Positions 22,201-35,119 of a DNA stretch of 64,000 nucleotides are shown piece by piece. Made by a program: the position numbers and the translations under genes. Source of the stretch: Xiphias gladius (taxonomy: Eukaryota > Chordata > Actinopteri > Istiophoriformes > Xiphiidae); the NCBI RefSeq assembly GCF_016859285.1, contig NC_053414.1, positions 4,230,517-4,294,516 on the forward strand, in the 5' to 3' direction. Each line of letters opens with the position of its first letter. Position 1 is the first letter of the stretch. The notes under the pieces were generated by a model. It made no database searches. It saw only the letters and a list, made by a program, of their open reading frames with translations, and was not told where the DNA came from.

Positions 22201-25200
22201 AATCAATGTTTTGTCTTTAATTTCTAGAGCACAAATCAGTAACCTGAGATTATTCGTCAGACGACTTCCCTACTGTTTGTCTGAGGACAAAATATTTGAG
22301 CTACAACGTAGTAATTGGTTCTTTCTGTCTTTTGCTGTCAAATAAGGTGCAGCTTTATTTCCAAGTATCTGTGTGCTATGATCTATGTTTGAATTTGAGT
22401 AAACTGAAAACACTTCTTGGCTTATCATTTGCTTACTATTAACCTAAAAAAACAAAACTCACTTCCTCACCAACAATGCCACAATGAATTGAGTTTTTGA
22501 ATTTCACTTCTACTTCAGGTTCTATAAATTAGTGTGAACTGTATTTGACAAGATGAGTCGACGCCAGCTCAGACCTGTGTCAGCCACATTCCTCATTGTG
22601 TGCTTGAAGGCCCAGATGATGGAGTCCAGGATCAGTTTGAACTGGGCCGGGGCGATGGACAGGAAGGCTGGGAAGCACTGGGAGGTGGCAGCTTGAAGGA
22701 GGTAGAAGAAATGGGTTCTGTGTTCTGGGAATTCTTCAAAGTCCTGATGGCAAAAAGGGAAAACAACGAGATCTCAGTATTCAACTTTGTGACTGTAATT
22801 TCAATTTTTTTCCTCATTGTTTTCCAAGAGTATTTGACCTGGTACCAGGTATGATTAACTGACTCAAACAGACCTTGTTGATCATATTCAAAGTGCATTC
22901 GAAGACAGCATCAAATATCTTGGGGATTTCTCCGGTGATGTGAACTCCCAGCTTGTTGACAATGGTTGCCATGGTGCTGAGGACCTCAGGCTCACGGGCA
23001 GCTGGGACGTTCCTCTGGTAGTCGATGAGCACGGCCTCCAGCAGGGGGGGCACAAAGTTCTCTGCCACCTGGACCACAAAACACCACATGAACAGGTTTA
23101 CAGACTGTCAGAGTCAAATTTAAGTGAAGTGAAGTGGGCTTTAGAATGACACCAACTCAGTTTCCACAACCATAACATTAACTATGTTCGATGGGAGAGA
23201 GTGGATGTGGGGCCAGAACAAAACCCGATTATAAAAGAATTAAAGTAGAATTAACGCCTTGTGGTTGTTTTCCTCTGCCAACCAATCAAGTTGCAGTTTA
23301 CATCCATGTCTGTCCAGACACATAAAATATATTTAGTGAAAACGTTGAAGAAACTTAATAAAAAGGTATTAAGTGTACTTTCCTGAACTATGGCCAAAGA
23401 CATGTTTTGTGAGGTCACAGTGACCTCGACCTCTGGTCACTAAAATCTAATCAGATCCTCCTTGAAACCAAGTACATGTGTCTATTTTGGAGCAGTTATA
23501 TATTGGCAGTACTTGACATTTGTGGTTTTATATTTTTTGATGGTCGATGTTTTGGTTTTAGTTAGGGTAACAGTGCATGTTGCAGTACTGAAAACATTAA
23601 TTCACATCTAATTTTAGCTTTTTTTATATAAACATTATGACTGTTGCTTTCGAGAAGGAACTGGGCACAATTTCAAATCCGCTATTAGTTTTCCATTTGC
23701 CGGAGCAGCGTTGGTTGTGTCTTCACTGTGTTGTTGCGCCCCTGCTAAATGAATACAGAGGATGCCTTGTGTTGAACACTGCTACGAAAATAAAAGTCAT
23801 TATAAACACAGATTTAAATATAAACAAACGTTTGAAAACTCTCTCACAAAATAGGGGGGTTTCAAGCCAAGCTCACCATCTGAGGGTCGTTGGAGCGACT
23901 GACCCAGCCCGAGATCAGCTTCAGCGTCTCTCTCTTCACCGTCCTCATACTCCTGATCAGAGGCTGTTTGGTCACCATCTCACCTGTACAAATGATAAAA
24001 AGCAAGAAGTCTAAACTGTTGAAGTCTACAAACAAACAAACAGACAAACACTAGCAGCAGTATCAAAAACAGACAACAAAGCACTGACTATTTCAACTGT
24101 ATTTTGTCTCAAATGATAAAAATTGTCAACAGAGTTAAATGATCATGCGAATGCTGTGTAAATCTTAAGGTTTGTGGGTCCAACTTGATGATTAGAAAAA
24201 TCTTTTCGCTTATTTAATAAGCTGTCACATGCAGTGATGTGGTGTGTCTAATTATGGAGCACGTCATTTTATGATTTATTTATTTATTACTCCTGTTAGA
24301 CCCAGTTAAATTAAGACACACACACAAAGAGGGCGAAGACGAGGCCTAACCATTAGTCTGGACGGCCGAGGAGATGTTTTCACTCAGACACTTGTAAACG
24401 TTGAGCATGTCCAGGTAGATTCGTCCCAGCTGGACAACGAAGGGATGACCAACAGCTTTACAGGCTCGGACATTTGTCTTTAGGATGCTGCCCAGTTGAC
24501 GCACCGTCTCGGCATCCTTCAGGATGTCCACATTCTGCAACAGAGAGTCCACAGTTCAGCAAAAGCAGCAGTTTTCGATAAAAGCAAGCCGCAGGCTGCG
24601 TTCAATGAGAACGTTTGGTGGTATTTAAGAAAACATCAGCGGACTATAAATTGATCCCCGGTCCTCCTGCTTTCCTCACCTTGGTGGCCTGCTGGATGAT
24701 GCTGTCCCACACCTGGTTCGGCAACAGCATGTACTTCTCTATTAGAAGCTCCTGAACTGCCTGGTCTGTCTGAGCCCCGATCATGTAGCCCACCGCTTCA
24801 TAAAACGTATGGACCTGCAGAGACGAGGGGCAAGGGGTTATATCTGTCTTAGGCCATCGCCAACAACGTACACTTGCCCGTGCTGAACCACGAGGGGACC
24901 GTGTAAATAAGCACAGACACTGACCTGCTGTGGCTGTAGGTCACAGATGATGGTGTTGATGTTGTTGAGGATCTCGTCGATGAAGGGCATCACCTCCCCC
25001 ACCTGAACCTGGACGAAATGACGGCGGCACTTCTGAGCAATCTTGATGAAGGTGTCACATGCCATGTCCTGTACGCCATCGTGGGTCTCTGAGTGACGAG
25101 GAGCAAAGCGAAATAAAACACACGAAATCACGGTAAGTCTGATTCACCGGCAGACAGCAGTCATGCGTTAATCACAATTCAAGTGACAGTGGCACTTTTA

Positions 25201-28200
25201 GGAAATACCAATTCAGAATCTTCAGGTCTGCGTTTTTCATTTGTTTTGGGTCTAAAGATCAGAATCACACATGACAGTTTGTACTAAGATTTAGATTTAA
25301 GAGTTAATACATTTCAATAAGATCCACGTAGGACTTCAAATAGCAGTACGTGTTTGATTCAAGGATTTAAGGAAAACATTTCAATCCGTAAAGCCGGAAT
25401 CGATGACGTTGATGCTGAAAATGAGGTGACGTCAATGTTTTAAACCGACGCGTCGTTTTGCTTTGAATTTTTTCTAAAACACTTCAGTTCGCTATAAAAA
25501 ATGTTTTTCTTCAGTATCACCAGAGAGTCGCTGAGTGAGTCGATTTCGGCTCCGGTCAACGCTACAGTTTGGGAAAATGCCGGCTGCAGCAGAGTCCCAC
25601 TCCGTTCAGTGTAAAAGTTTCCAAAGACCCAAGGCTTGGAAAGTACAGGAGCTCTTCAAATATCACCATACAAAAAGGGGGTTTGTACACTGTGCAAAGT
25701 TCGATGGCGTTCCTCAGCGGCAATAGCGCCAAAACACACAGGCGCTATTCTGGATGATCGAGCGAGGAAAAGACAAAACTACCGTAAGTGTTGTCTATTC
25801 ATTATTGGGGAGAGCTTTTTAATAAGCTTTCATCCTCGTAGCTGCTAAACACACTCATAAGTCCATAGAGTCCTCTGCCTGCTACCTGAACATTTCCATT
25901 CAATACGTGTTTGAGAAAATGTTTAGGCAAGAATCTGGCCTCATTCTACGTCGGTTGATGTTCCCAGTGTGCGTGTGTGTTCGTGCGCATTAGCCCTGTT
26001 GAGACATGTATCTTATCTAATTATTTTATTTCTGCCATTATTTTAAGCACATTTCTTTGTGTAGGGAATGCCACAGAAACAATAGATAACGTCTGAATAA
26101 TTGTGATTAAATGGTCAATTTGATTTTTTGGACAATGAACCCTTTCGATTTATCCCCTAATCAGTAAAGTAGTTGATAGGTTAATGGATAGAAAAACAGT
26201 TGTTGGAGGCAGCCCCTATTTTGATCTGATCCCTGTGGAGTATTCGGTCATTTCAAGTTTCTCACCGTGCATGAACTCAAACAGCTTGTTGACGACGGTC
26301 TTGAGGAACTTCCAGTGGGCTCGCAGGAAGCGAGGATACTGGCCCACGATGTACATGATGTTGGACGCTATGATGGCCTTGTTGTCCTTTCCTCTCTTCT
26401 GTTCACACAAGCCAAGCAGGTCCTGGGTAAATTAAACACATACACTCAGTTAACGGTGGTCACGGTTCAACATACACACAACTGCTGTGTCAATAATTGG
26501 CTGGGAGAAATGGTCTGAAACTACAGAGGAAGCAATTAGGATTGATTAAACTGGACCAAAGGCTTCTGTCACACAGCCATGTTGCCAGACCCCAGTGAGT
26601 CGCCACCTGTAGCTGGACTAACTCATTTGGGATGTTGCTCGATGCAGATATAATATAGTATTGTCTGCGTGTCCCACCTTGATGACGGTGACCAGGAACC
26701 GCTTCTCGTCCTCCTCGTGCATCGCACCGCTGATGGAGCCGATGGCCCAGCAAAGCATGTTCAGGTTCCTCCACGACCACTCGGTGCCATTGACCTGATT
26801 GTGGAGCTTCTCTGTCATGATGCGTTCAGTGTCAGCGTAGTCCAGATGAGTCAGATACACTACACAGAGAGAGGGAGAGAGAGAGAGGGGTGAATTAATA
26901 CACAGTGGCCATAAAACCAGTGTGTGAGTCATTCAAACGATACAACGGCCCGATGAATACGGGAGTAAACCAGAAATTCTAAATGGGTTTCTTATCACCA
27001 GGTTCCAATTTACGGGAGTTATGCTGTTTACAATAAACAGCAAGTCACTGGGATACTGGAGTAAAAGGTTTAGGAACAGAATCCTTTGAAAGAGACACGT
27101 ATGAGATAATATGGGACTGATCCAACTGGAATAACAATGTCAAAAATGGGTAGAGTCTGAAACTAAATTAAGAATAAATGGAAAACTAACTAGGAACACT
27201 TAAAACTGCAAGTTCATAGAAAGAATTTGTATTTTTAGTTAGGCCTGTAATATTTTTTTCATTTAAGTACCTGAAAGAGAAACGCGTATTTATCGACACA
27301 GATATGAAGAAACTAACCAAGAGTCTCCCTCATGTTCTTGTAGAGGTTAATGGCGTCTGTGTCCTTCATGAACTCCCTGACCACCTCGCCCTGGTCGTTC
27401 TCCACCACCAGCACCTCCTCTGGTTTGGCCATGCGGCTCACCATCAGCAAACGTACCTACAAGAGGAAGGGGAGGAAGGGGAGGAGGAAGAGGACGGACG
27501 TGAGCGTCTGCAACAGCCTCTGTCTGAGCCAGCTATCCAGCCTTCCTAATATGAGGTAAGCTCTCAAATGCCGAAAAGGCAGAGTGTTAAAGAGGAGACC
27601 ATGTCCAGTCATTTTTAAATATATTCATGAAATAAATACGTTTAGTTAACCAAGATGAGTAACCATGATAAAAATTAAAAAAAAGGTGAAAAACATCACA
27701 TGATCACAAAGTCACAAAGTATGCAAAGTTATCACTTCAATAATCAACAAATGATCTACATTTGTGCCATTAATCAGTTTCTGAGCAGGTGAGTGTGCGG
27801 GTTTGATGTCAGGCCTACCTGGGAGAGTACAGGCAGGTAGAGGTGTCTGCGGGGCGGGACATCGGACAGCAGCGGGGTGCTGGAGGTGGAGAAGGGACTC
27901 TCCCTGTAGAGCTCTGCTGCCAGGTGGTTCCAGTACTCCAGACAGATCTTAAAGATCTCCGTCTCCTCCACCTCCGACACCAGCAACATGTAGTGCAGGG
28001 CCTGGAGACGGGGCCAAGTGCACTGAGGTCACATAACAGTAGCTACAGTGATAGCTCTGCGGATCGTTACAGTCTCGGCGTGAGGACCCAGGTTAGACCA
28101 CATGTCACAGCACGACGAGACACTTCCCTTTGGAGAATTTGTCTTTTTTCACGAACGGGAACGATAATGGCTACGCAACATTTTCTACTTATTTTTTTGA

Positions 28201-31032
28201 ATTTCCTTTGTCAAATTTAGAATCTCCAATAGTACTAATCAGTTCTGGTATAATTTCTGTTACTGTCGGAAAAACACTGACTGGTCCAAGGCTGCTGCTG
28301 TAGGTAAAACAGACTAATAATTTGCCAAAAGAGGTGATAACATATCACTGATGTTTGCTGGGGTTGTTTTGTTTGTCTTGCTTTCAGACCTTTTAGATAA
28401 TCATCTGTACGTATATGTCAATCTTTGATTGGGAGCACACTCTCATAACATGATGTTATCAGCATGAGCTCTGCTTGGGTGTGGACACCACATACTATTT
28501 ATAAACAGAGATCATTACACACTGAGGAACTGGAATTTAAGAGAGATAGATGATTTAAAAAAAAGCAACAAAATAAGCTTTTTACTGTATCTTATTTATT
28601 ACCTGCTCATCTATAGTGTTCTTACATTTTTAGTTTTGTGACTTGGGTATAATTTACCACTAATTAGCTCTTTCTCTATGCCTCTCGACTAACCACAGCA
28701 AAAATCAAACAGTCTTTTCTCGGTGAAATCGCCGTACATTTGGTTTCTGCATTTTGCTCAGCTGCAGTCCTGCTCTCAGTCTCCCCCTAAAACGATCATC
28801 TCTCTGTACTTCTGTAAGTGGACAAACAGCCACAGGAGAGGTGGGCCTTCCCGCTATAATCAGCCCCAAATGTATGCTATTGCAAAGGTGTAATCAGGGA
28901 AAAACAGGAGAGAGGCAAGAAAAGAAGTCAGGAGATATGAGGAGGAGTTTTTCTTTCTAACAACACTGATGAAGAGGAGGACGAAGAGGAGGAAGCCACC
29001 AGCTGAGAGCGGTGGGTTTGTTTACTCGACCAGACACCAACAACCATTTGACTCTACCTTTCCACACGATAAACAAAACTCAGTGTGAACAGTGTAATGA
29101 TCTCTGTTGTGCTTCGACAGGGAGGGATCGGTCTTGTCTTCTTACCTCCATGAGTGTCTCTCGCAGGTTTGGTCTCTTCTCGATGAGCTGGCCGTGCTCT
29201 TTGAGAAAGGTGCAGAGGAACAGGCTGAGGTTCTGGATGAAGTTCTGTTCGTCGTCCTTCCCATTGGCGTAGGCCACTCTGATGTTAGTGTTCAAAGGCA
29301 GCATCTGACCGAATGACAAAACAACTCAACTTTATTTATACTCAGACTTAACTTTGCCATAATTATGTTGTGTGTTTGGTTTGAGGATATTGCATTCACT
29401 GTAAATAGGTTTAGCCGATCCACGAGACCACCCAAGATTACCATTTGATTTAAAACAAGATCTTGGACTGACAAAGCAACCCCGCACACACTGTCTCGTG
29501 AGGAAGACCAAGAGATGGGGTCTGATATTTTGACCCTGGGTTACATTTTTTTTTTTTTTCACCCAAACTACTGTTTCCAGAGTCAACAATGAACATTCAT
29601 GCTCGAGATTTTAAACTGAGAAAAACAAAACCTCCAGACAACAGAATTTCTGAATTCAAAGCTGATGCTTCTTTTTAAACAGGGGGGTATAGAGTATATG
29701 TATTTATCAACAGTCCTCAAGGTCAGTGTTATCCAATCAGGTAGCTGGGTTCACCCCAGTTGGTCACGAGATAAATCAGAGGTTTGAGATAAGATTAATG
29801 GGATACAAGACCGAGAAAAACGTTGTTCTCCTACCAAAAAACAAAACAAAAAATGTTTTGTTCTTCTTTGGAAGGAGGGGCTGCAAGTAGACAACTTAAG
29901 GGAAATTTTTTTTTTTTTTTTAAATCTTATGAATTACTGCTATAGATGTTATAAATTAGAGTTAAACTTCATCTTCTGACTTTACTACTCCTTACTGATA
30001 ACACCTGGTATCAGGGAGTGTGTCTTTTTAGGCCTGATAGCCTAACTCACGCGTCGTCGGGGATCATTTGGCAGCAGGTGCAGGCAGGGGGAGCTGTTTA
30101 GAAACGGTATATGTAAAGAGTTCCACAAACACCTTTTGGAGTGAATGAAGATAATGATTTGATCCAGGTAAGATGTTAAAATGTTCAAAAGCATCTTGCC
30201 ACTTGTTTTCTTTGGCTCTTTCTTGATTTTAATCGCTTTATATTTTAAATGTATGCTCTTTGTCTTGTGTGTGTCTTCGCTTTTATTCCCTCTTTCTCAA
30301 GTCAGCCTTCTGTAAAACACTGTCCTCCGTCTGTTTGGATATAAATAAGGTTTGGTTGCTTGCAATAGTATGATTTGTCAGCATGCTTAAAATTAAGTTA
30401 TGTTCTGGTTGTCTGTGGATGGGTTTGTAAAAAACCGTGTGTTACTTTTATAGACTCCTAGAAAGTATTTCTCTGTGTTGCTTGTCATCTCTTCAGTATC
30501 TACAGTAAACTGAAGTGTGCCAGTTTGTTTGTCGCCTGAGGAAAGTCAATGGGACCAAAACCTTGCTGTGAATATAAGATTCGTTAAACAAACAATACTA
30601 ACAAAGACAAACACGCAGAAATCTGAAACAAAATACTAACAAACTAAACTCTAAGTGTGTGTTCCACTCATTTTCAACAGCTGCTGAGTTTTTGGAATTT
30701 CCCCCCTGTGGCTTACAACCGTGTTGTCCCATCTGAACTGTTGAAAGCACAAGCTCCCTCTGCCCAAAGATGTGTTATTTGTGTGTATTTGTAATAACAG
30801 TAAACAAACAGAAAAGTGCTTACTGTGCCTGGCAATGTAATGTGTTCCTGTGTATGCAGTTTGCGCTGCCTGCAGACATTATGCATGCATGACTATGTGT
30901 GGGGTAGGAAATTGTGTGGCAGGAAGAGTTTTGCACAAAGAGTGTGTGTGTGTGTAATAACAGAGAGGGCACAAGTAAGCGTGCCTGTGTATAATCATAT
31001 TGAGTGCAATTAAATAAAGTAGCACTCAAAAT

Positions 31033-31074
<42 letters not shown>

Positions 31075-34000
31075 CTGTTTGAGCTGGCACATGGTGAGAG
31101 TAAACAGGTTGACAAACTGCTCCTCGTACTGGTTGACACTCACTCCGGCGATTTCCGTCAAACATTTCAGTGTCACATTGCGAAACATGGGCACGTTCAA
31201 GAACTGAAACACACAAACGCAGTTCAGGTCAGTGATGAGCCACCACTTTAACTGTCCCGTCGGTATTACATTTCAGTACTCCGACTAATTTTTCCGTGAA
31301 AAATGGCAGATCTGGAATTCCGTGTTGGCGTCAATCAACACTGATTTACAGCCCTTACTGCAGCTTGGTGAAAACCCTGATTAAGGATCAGGATTAAGTC
31401 GTTTACAGACAGATGTGTGATAAAATTCAGACTCAGTTCAGGCTGAAACTAAATAAGAATTTTCAATTTCAGTTAATCCTCTTTTTTCTGAGTAATCGAT
31501 AAATGGGGTCTGGTATATTAAAGGTCTGAAAACAAAAAAAAATGCATATCATATCACAACGTCCCAGGACTCAAGGTGACATCTTGAAATTGCTCGGTTT
31601 GTCAAACCCCAAAGATATCCACTTCACGAGGCTATAAAACGGAGAAAAACAGCAGATACTTTTAAATGAGAAGCTGAAACCAGCAAAATTTCTGTGCTTG
31701 ATAAATGACTTACAACTTTAATCAATTGTAAAATTGTGGAAAACATAATTTTCTTCAAATATTCATGGCTTTTCAGTGCATTCGGTGTTCTGAAAAACTG
31801 TCCTTCCCCAGTAGTCTAAGCTTTACAGGCAGCTACATAATGTGTGTGTGAATGCTCCCTCACGAAGTTGCTAAGACAACCAAGTGTAAACAAATGGTGA
31901 GTGTTCCTGTTTGTTACACTCCCGCAGATTGAACCGGAGCAAGAGCACCCTGGTCAGGGGGCGTCGCTACCTTCCATGCTGTTTCTGATACAGCTTTGGT
32001 TTGTGAAACGACAGAGCAGATTATTAATGTTACTTAGAACTTGATACTTTTGTTTTTCATTAAAAAAAAATATAATCCATGGCAATAAACAATCTGTGAA
32101 AAAAAATAAAAAGTTTTATCTGTTGGAACTGGCAAATGCTCCAATGTCAGAGTGACTCTCGGTGTGAAGGTCTCGGCATTTGTTTGTGGAAAATGCATGC
32201 TAACACTTGCCTATGATTCAACTTTGCCACTTGTACACATGAATATTATTCATTTCTTTATCCAAGATGTTCTTAGTCTTTGTGTACTGTCTGTCTTTAC
32301 GCCGTCTGTGAGCTGCATGAAAGACAAATTTCCAACAATTGCAACAGACGTTAAAGCTGATCATTTAAAGTCTGGACTTGTTGAATGAACGTGAGCTGGT
32401 TTACCTTGTAGACCAGAGTGCTGATGAGTTTGGTCTCGAAGATGTAACCTAAAGGAATCCAATTCAGGAAGCGGAGGAGAGTCTCCAGCGTGGCATGGAC
32501 CAGTGGGGCATTCTGAGAGTTTTCCTACTCAGAAGGAGAAGGTATGTATGAGGACAGACTGTGGTATTTATTAGAAAGGCAGATGCCGAGAACTGTTTGG
32601 TCTGGTGTCAACTTTGTCTTACCATCACAAACTGGCAAAGCTGGAATATTTGGGAAAACTCGTTGCACATGCTGAAAGGCAAAAATATAAATATCAATGA
32701 CGGTAAAATGAATATCCTACCGGTGCAGAGTTTCAGTTACTTCATGGGCACTGCAGAAAACACTTTCATTCTCTGTACTCTTGTAAGCTTTGGCTGAAAA
32801 CTGCAGAAGTGATCTGGATAATATACAAAAATGTGCAATAAAAACATAGTACAGGAGTTTTCCCCAGAATCACTATTGACAACACAAATGCAATAACAGC
32901 TGCGAAGCTCTCCAACCTCTTCCGTTAGCACACTTCGGGCCAGTCACAGGACGTGGTAGTTTTTCAGTTACCTGTCTTTGAGGTGCTTGGCTTTCACCTG
33001 GGTCATCTGGCCACTGGAGAAGTCAAAGACCTCCTCGCTGAGCAGTTTGAGGATGATCATGTTGTTCTGACAGAGGCTCTCACTGGTTCGACTCGCACCC
33101 ACGATATCACTGATGAATGTGGGCCAGTGTTTGGGCCATTCCTGTTTCAGGATCTAAACCAGTCCGGAGAAGAAGAGCTCTGTTTTATCTGCCTTATCAC
33201 TTTATGTCAGACGTTGTTCTCGTACCAAATGTAATAAAACCTCTTTTTGCTTATTTACCTGTACGAGGATCATGTTCAGTTTTGAAATGTACACTCCCTC
33301 TTTCTGCAAATAAACAAAAACAGCAAGATCGGTGTTGAGCAGCACAAAGATCCCTCACATCACACGAGTAGTTCAAAGAACAGCATCTTACATTAAAATA
33401 ACCTCACCTCCATGTTTGCAGGATCAGAAGAGGTCTTGATAATCAACCCGACAACATACTTCTTGATTCCTGAAAACATATCCATGTGTTTTTATGGGAT
33501 AATGCAAATGGCATTTTCGTGACAAGCAACACACCCCAGACAGTGAACGTCATTATAACGATCTATGCTTGTTTAATGTAATTACACTGATTTTACCTTC
33601 GCACTGATTTCTTGGGAGAATCTTCCAGCGTGTTTTGATGACTGCCTCCAGAATCTGCAGTGCATAATACTGCGAGAAAAACAGAGACGTATTAGAGCAC
33701 TGCAAAAGTACCAAACTTTTCCAAATACCAACTTTTCCAAGTACCAAATACTTTCTCATCAAAAGCTAGTTAACAACAAACAGGGGGCAAACACGATATA
33801 GTATCTGCACTGTCAAGTCCTCCTGGTGATACCATACGTGTACAGCCACATGCAGCCCAAAATGTATCACCCATGATCTGTAGGCATGGACCACACACGC
33901 CTTAAAACATGCAAACACATCTGTGTATGCAGATACAATATAAACAGAACTGTGTGCCCCACATGTGTCCATTTTCGGACTATATCTGCCCCTATAGTCA

Positions 34001-35112
34001 TTATCCTTTCACGAAAATGTATATCAAAATGAATGGACGCGTCAGTGCTCTTCCATAATGATGTTTGTAAATCTCTAAACAGGTTTAATGTTAGAGCATG
34101 GTACTGATTGATCCTACATTAACCCTAACACTTAGACCCTGTTAGTACTTTTCTCCCAAAAATCCTCTGGCGCACATGAAGTTAAGCATTTGAACACTGC
34201 TGGCAGCAGCCACTGGGGTCTGGACTAAATGGGAAGAACTGCGCATAGTTAGAATGAGAATTAAAAGACATCATGACTGAACAAATAGACCACGGCGACA
34301 GCGAGAGAAACTCAGAAACATCAAAGGAAAATCCAAAACAGAAAATATCATCAAAACAAATGCCTCACACCAAAGATGCAGGAAAAGTAATAATGTAGCA
34401 GATGATCACCGATTTAAACACGCCTAGTTACCTTCAACTGGAGAAAAAGCAACAAGTACACTGAGGCTAAAGCTGAGTAAATGCTCAAACGCTGCTTCAG
34501 TGTAAGCCTTGGCCTGATGTGGATAAACTGATAAGCATCCGCGCACATTATTACATTAGCTCTGAGGGACCCAGCAAGTGGCCGCTGTGAGTGCGTCGGG
34601 TTCATACCTTAGTTTTCATGTTCTGAGAGAACTCCAGGATGGTGTCCACCCTCGTCCAGGCATCTGGATGGTCCTTCAAGTTGGTCAGAACTTCCTGCGC
34701 CACCCGTTGCTACAAGAGAGCAACACAGCAAACCCTTAATAAGACCCGAATCCTTAGGTTCTGAAAATGAACTTCGGGTACATTTCCCCTAGGTTTACAC
34801 GTCGTATTTGACCTGACATCCCCTAATAGCTGGATGTTTATGCTTAGAAATGCATTCCAAATTTCTCTCACAGTAAAAATATACATTTAATCCTTGAGGG
34901 ACTTGTTTAGAATTAAACGGCAAAGCTTTGCAATGACTACATGTGTATCCTACCCGGACACTTGACATGGAAGCCCGCACACTCACCTGGGAACCAATGT
35001 CATGGTACATGGAGTTGACAACATTGTCCAACAGGTTGATGTCCAGTTTCTGACTGAAGTCCAGCAGCTGTCTGGCTGGGTGATCCGCCAACATCGTCAT
35101 TTCTGCTGGCAT
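19222..35112 (-). CDS. xpo1: Exportin-1 (CRM1), nuclear export receptor, complete
   Basis: Xpo1 binds RanGTP and leucine-rich export signals and carries proteins and some RNAs out of the nucleus. 24 coding exons total 3201 bases, 1066 aa (human 1071). Exons in coding order: 34987-35112, 34608-34709, 33597-33669, 33408-33469, 33259-33303, 32972-33153, 32623-32671, 32405-32524, 31075-31203, 29146-29304, 27819-28001, 27318-27456, 26678-26859, 26266-26422, 24925-25088, 24680-24814, 24351-24534, 23877-23983, 22874-23068, 22575-22743, 21754-21888, 21269-21428, 20340-20436, 19222-19368. All phases agree. It starts [19 protein letters not shown] and ends [12 protein letters not shown]. The product is an array of HEAT repeats; the Ran-contacting acidic loop lies in [17 protein letters not shown]. 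Cys523 in [10 protein letters not shown] corresponds to human Cys528 in the export-signal groove, the leptomycin B target. The 5-residue shortfall comes from one gap before DVPPRR. Teleosts may have two xpo1 paralogues; which this is was not resolved. Confidence 0.98.
20960..21028. repeat. Two adjacent hairpins in an xpo1 intron
   Basis: First hairpin: gtgcccac (20960-20967) pairs with gtgggcac (20977-20984). Second: CCTGAGTGTTTGGA (20993-21006) pairs perfectly with 21015-21028 across an 8-base loop. They lie between xpo1 coding exons 22 and 23. No coding or known RNA family was recognised. Confidence 0.85.
23370..23490. repeat. Dispersed fish repeat fragment with a perfect palindromic GGTCA-n3-TGACC
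   Basis: Between xpo1 exons 18 and 19. The phrases gaggtcacagtgacct and ctaaaatctaatcagatcct are typical of an abundant teleost repeat that includes a ggtcacagtgacctttgacc motif. The 13-mer at 23413-23425 is an exact estrogen-response-element palindrome. No protein frame. Confidence 0.6.
25427..25800 (+). pseudogene. Possible relic of a BED-finger (hAT-type) transposase first exon with its own promoter
   Basis: In xpo1 intron 14: a perfect CRE palindrome tgacgtca (25427-25434), a TATA-like ctataaaaa near 25492, then an ATG at 25577 opening a frame that reads [13 protein letters not shown] before losing register. A neighbouring frame continues with VCTLCK, the usual C-x2-C start of a BED zinc finger, and a donor-like gtaagt follows near 25784. 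The mix of frames implies decay. The BED assignment rests on short motifs only. Confidence 0.3.
26080..26190. repeat. Dispersed fish repeat, family A copy 2 (end fragment)
   Basis: Short fragment with the typical ttttttggacaatgaaccc and taatcagtaaagtagttgat ends, next to xpo1 coding exon 14. Much of the body is missing or too diverged to recognise. Confidence 0.4.
28002..31074 (-). other. xpo1: xpo1 introns 9 and 10 (with exon 10 between)
   Basis: Two long introns, 28002-29145 and 29305-31074, flanking coding exon 10 (29146-29304). Apart from poly(T) runs near 29548 and 29908 and the TG repeat at the right end, I see no gene, RNA or clear transposon in them. Other xpo1 introns not listed separately are short, with no recognisable contents. 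Confidence 0.6.
31036..31072. repeat. xpo1: TG/CA microsatellite abutting an xpo1 5' splice site
   Basis: On the coding strand exon 9 ends CAG and the intron begins GTAC followed directly by about 17 AC units, so the repeat starts within a few bases of the donor. Confidence 0.97.
31440..31780. repeat. Dispersed fish repeat, family A copy 3
   Basis: Full-length-looking copy in xpo1 intron 8: tgagtaatcgataaatgggg, then ggactcaaggtgacatcttg, ccccaaagatatccacttca, and agaagctgaaaccagcaaaa near the end. Same order of landmarks as the copies at 12855, 42225, 51030 and 55990. Confidence 0.75.
31840..31970. repeat. Dispersed repeat, family B copy 1
   Basis: Shares with 48048-48192 the ordered phrases gaatgctccc, aagttgctragacaacca, taaacaaayggtgag and gttcctstgtttgtta, then a diverged tail ending tcag(a/g)ggg. 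Similarity stops within the intron, so this is a repeat and not an exon. Confidence 0.6.
33670..34607 (-). other. xpo1: xpo1 intron 2
   Basis: 938 bases between coding exons 2 and 3. I recognise no exon, RNA or mobile element here. Confidence 0.6.
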
Positions 35113-35119
35113 AGAGCTT

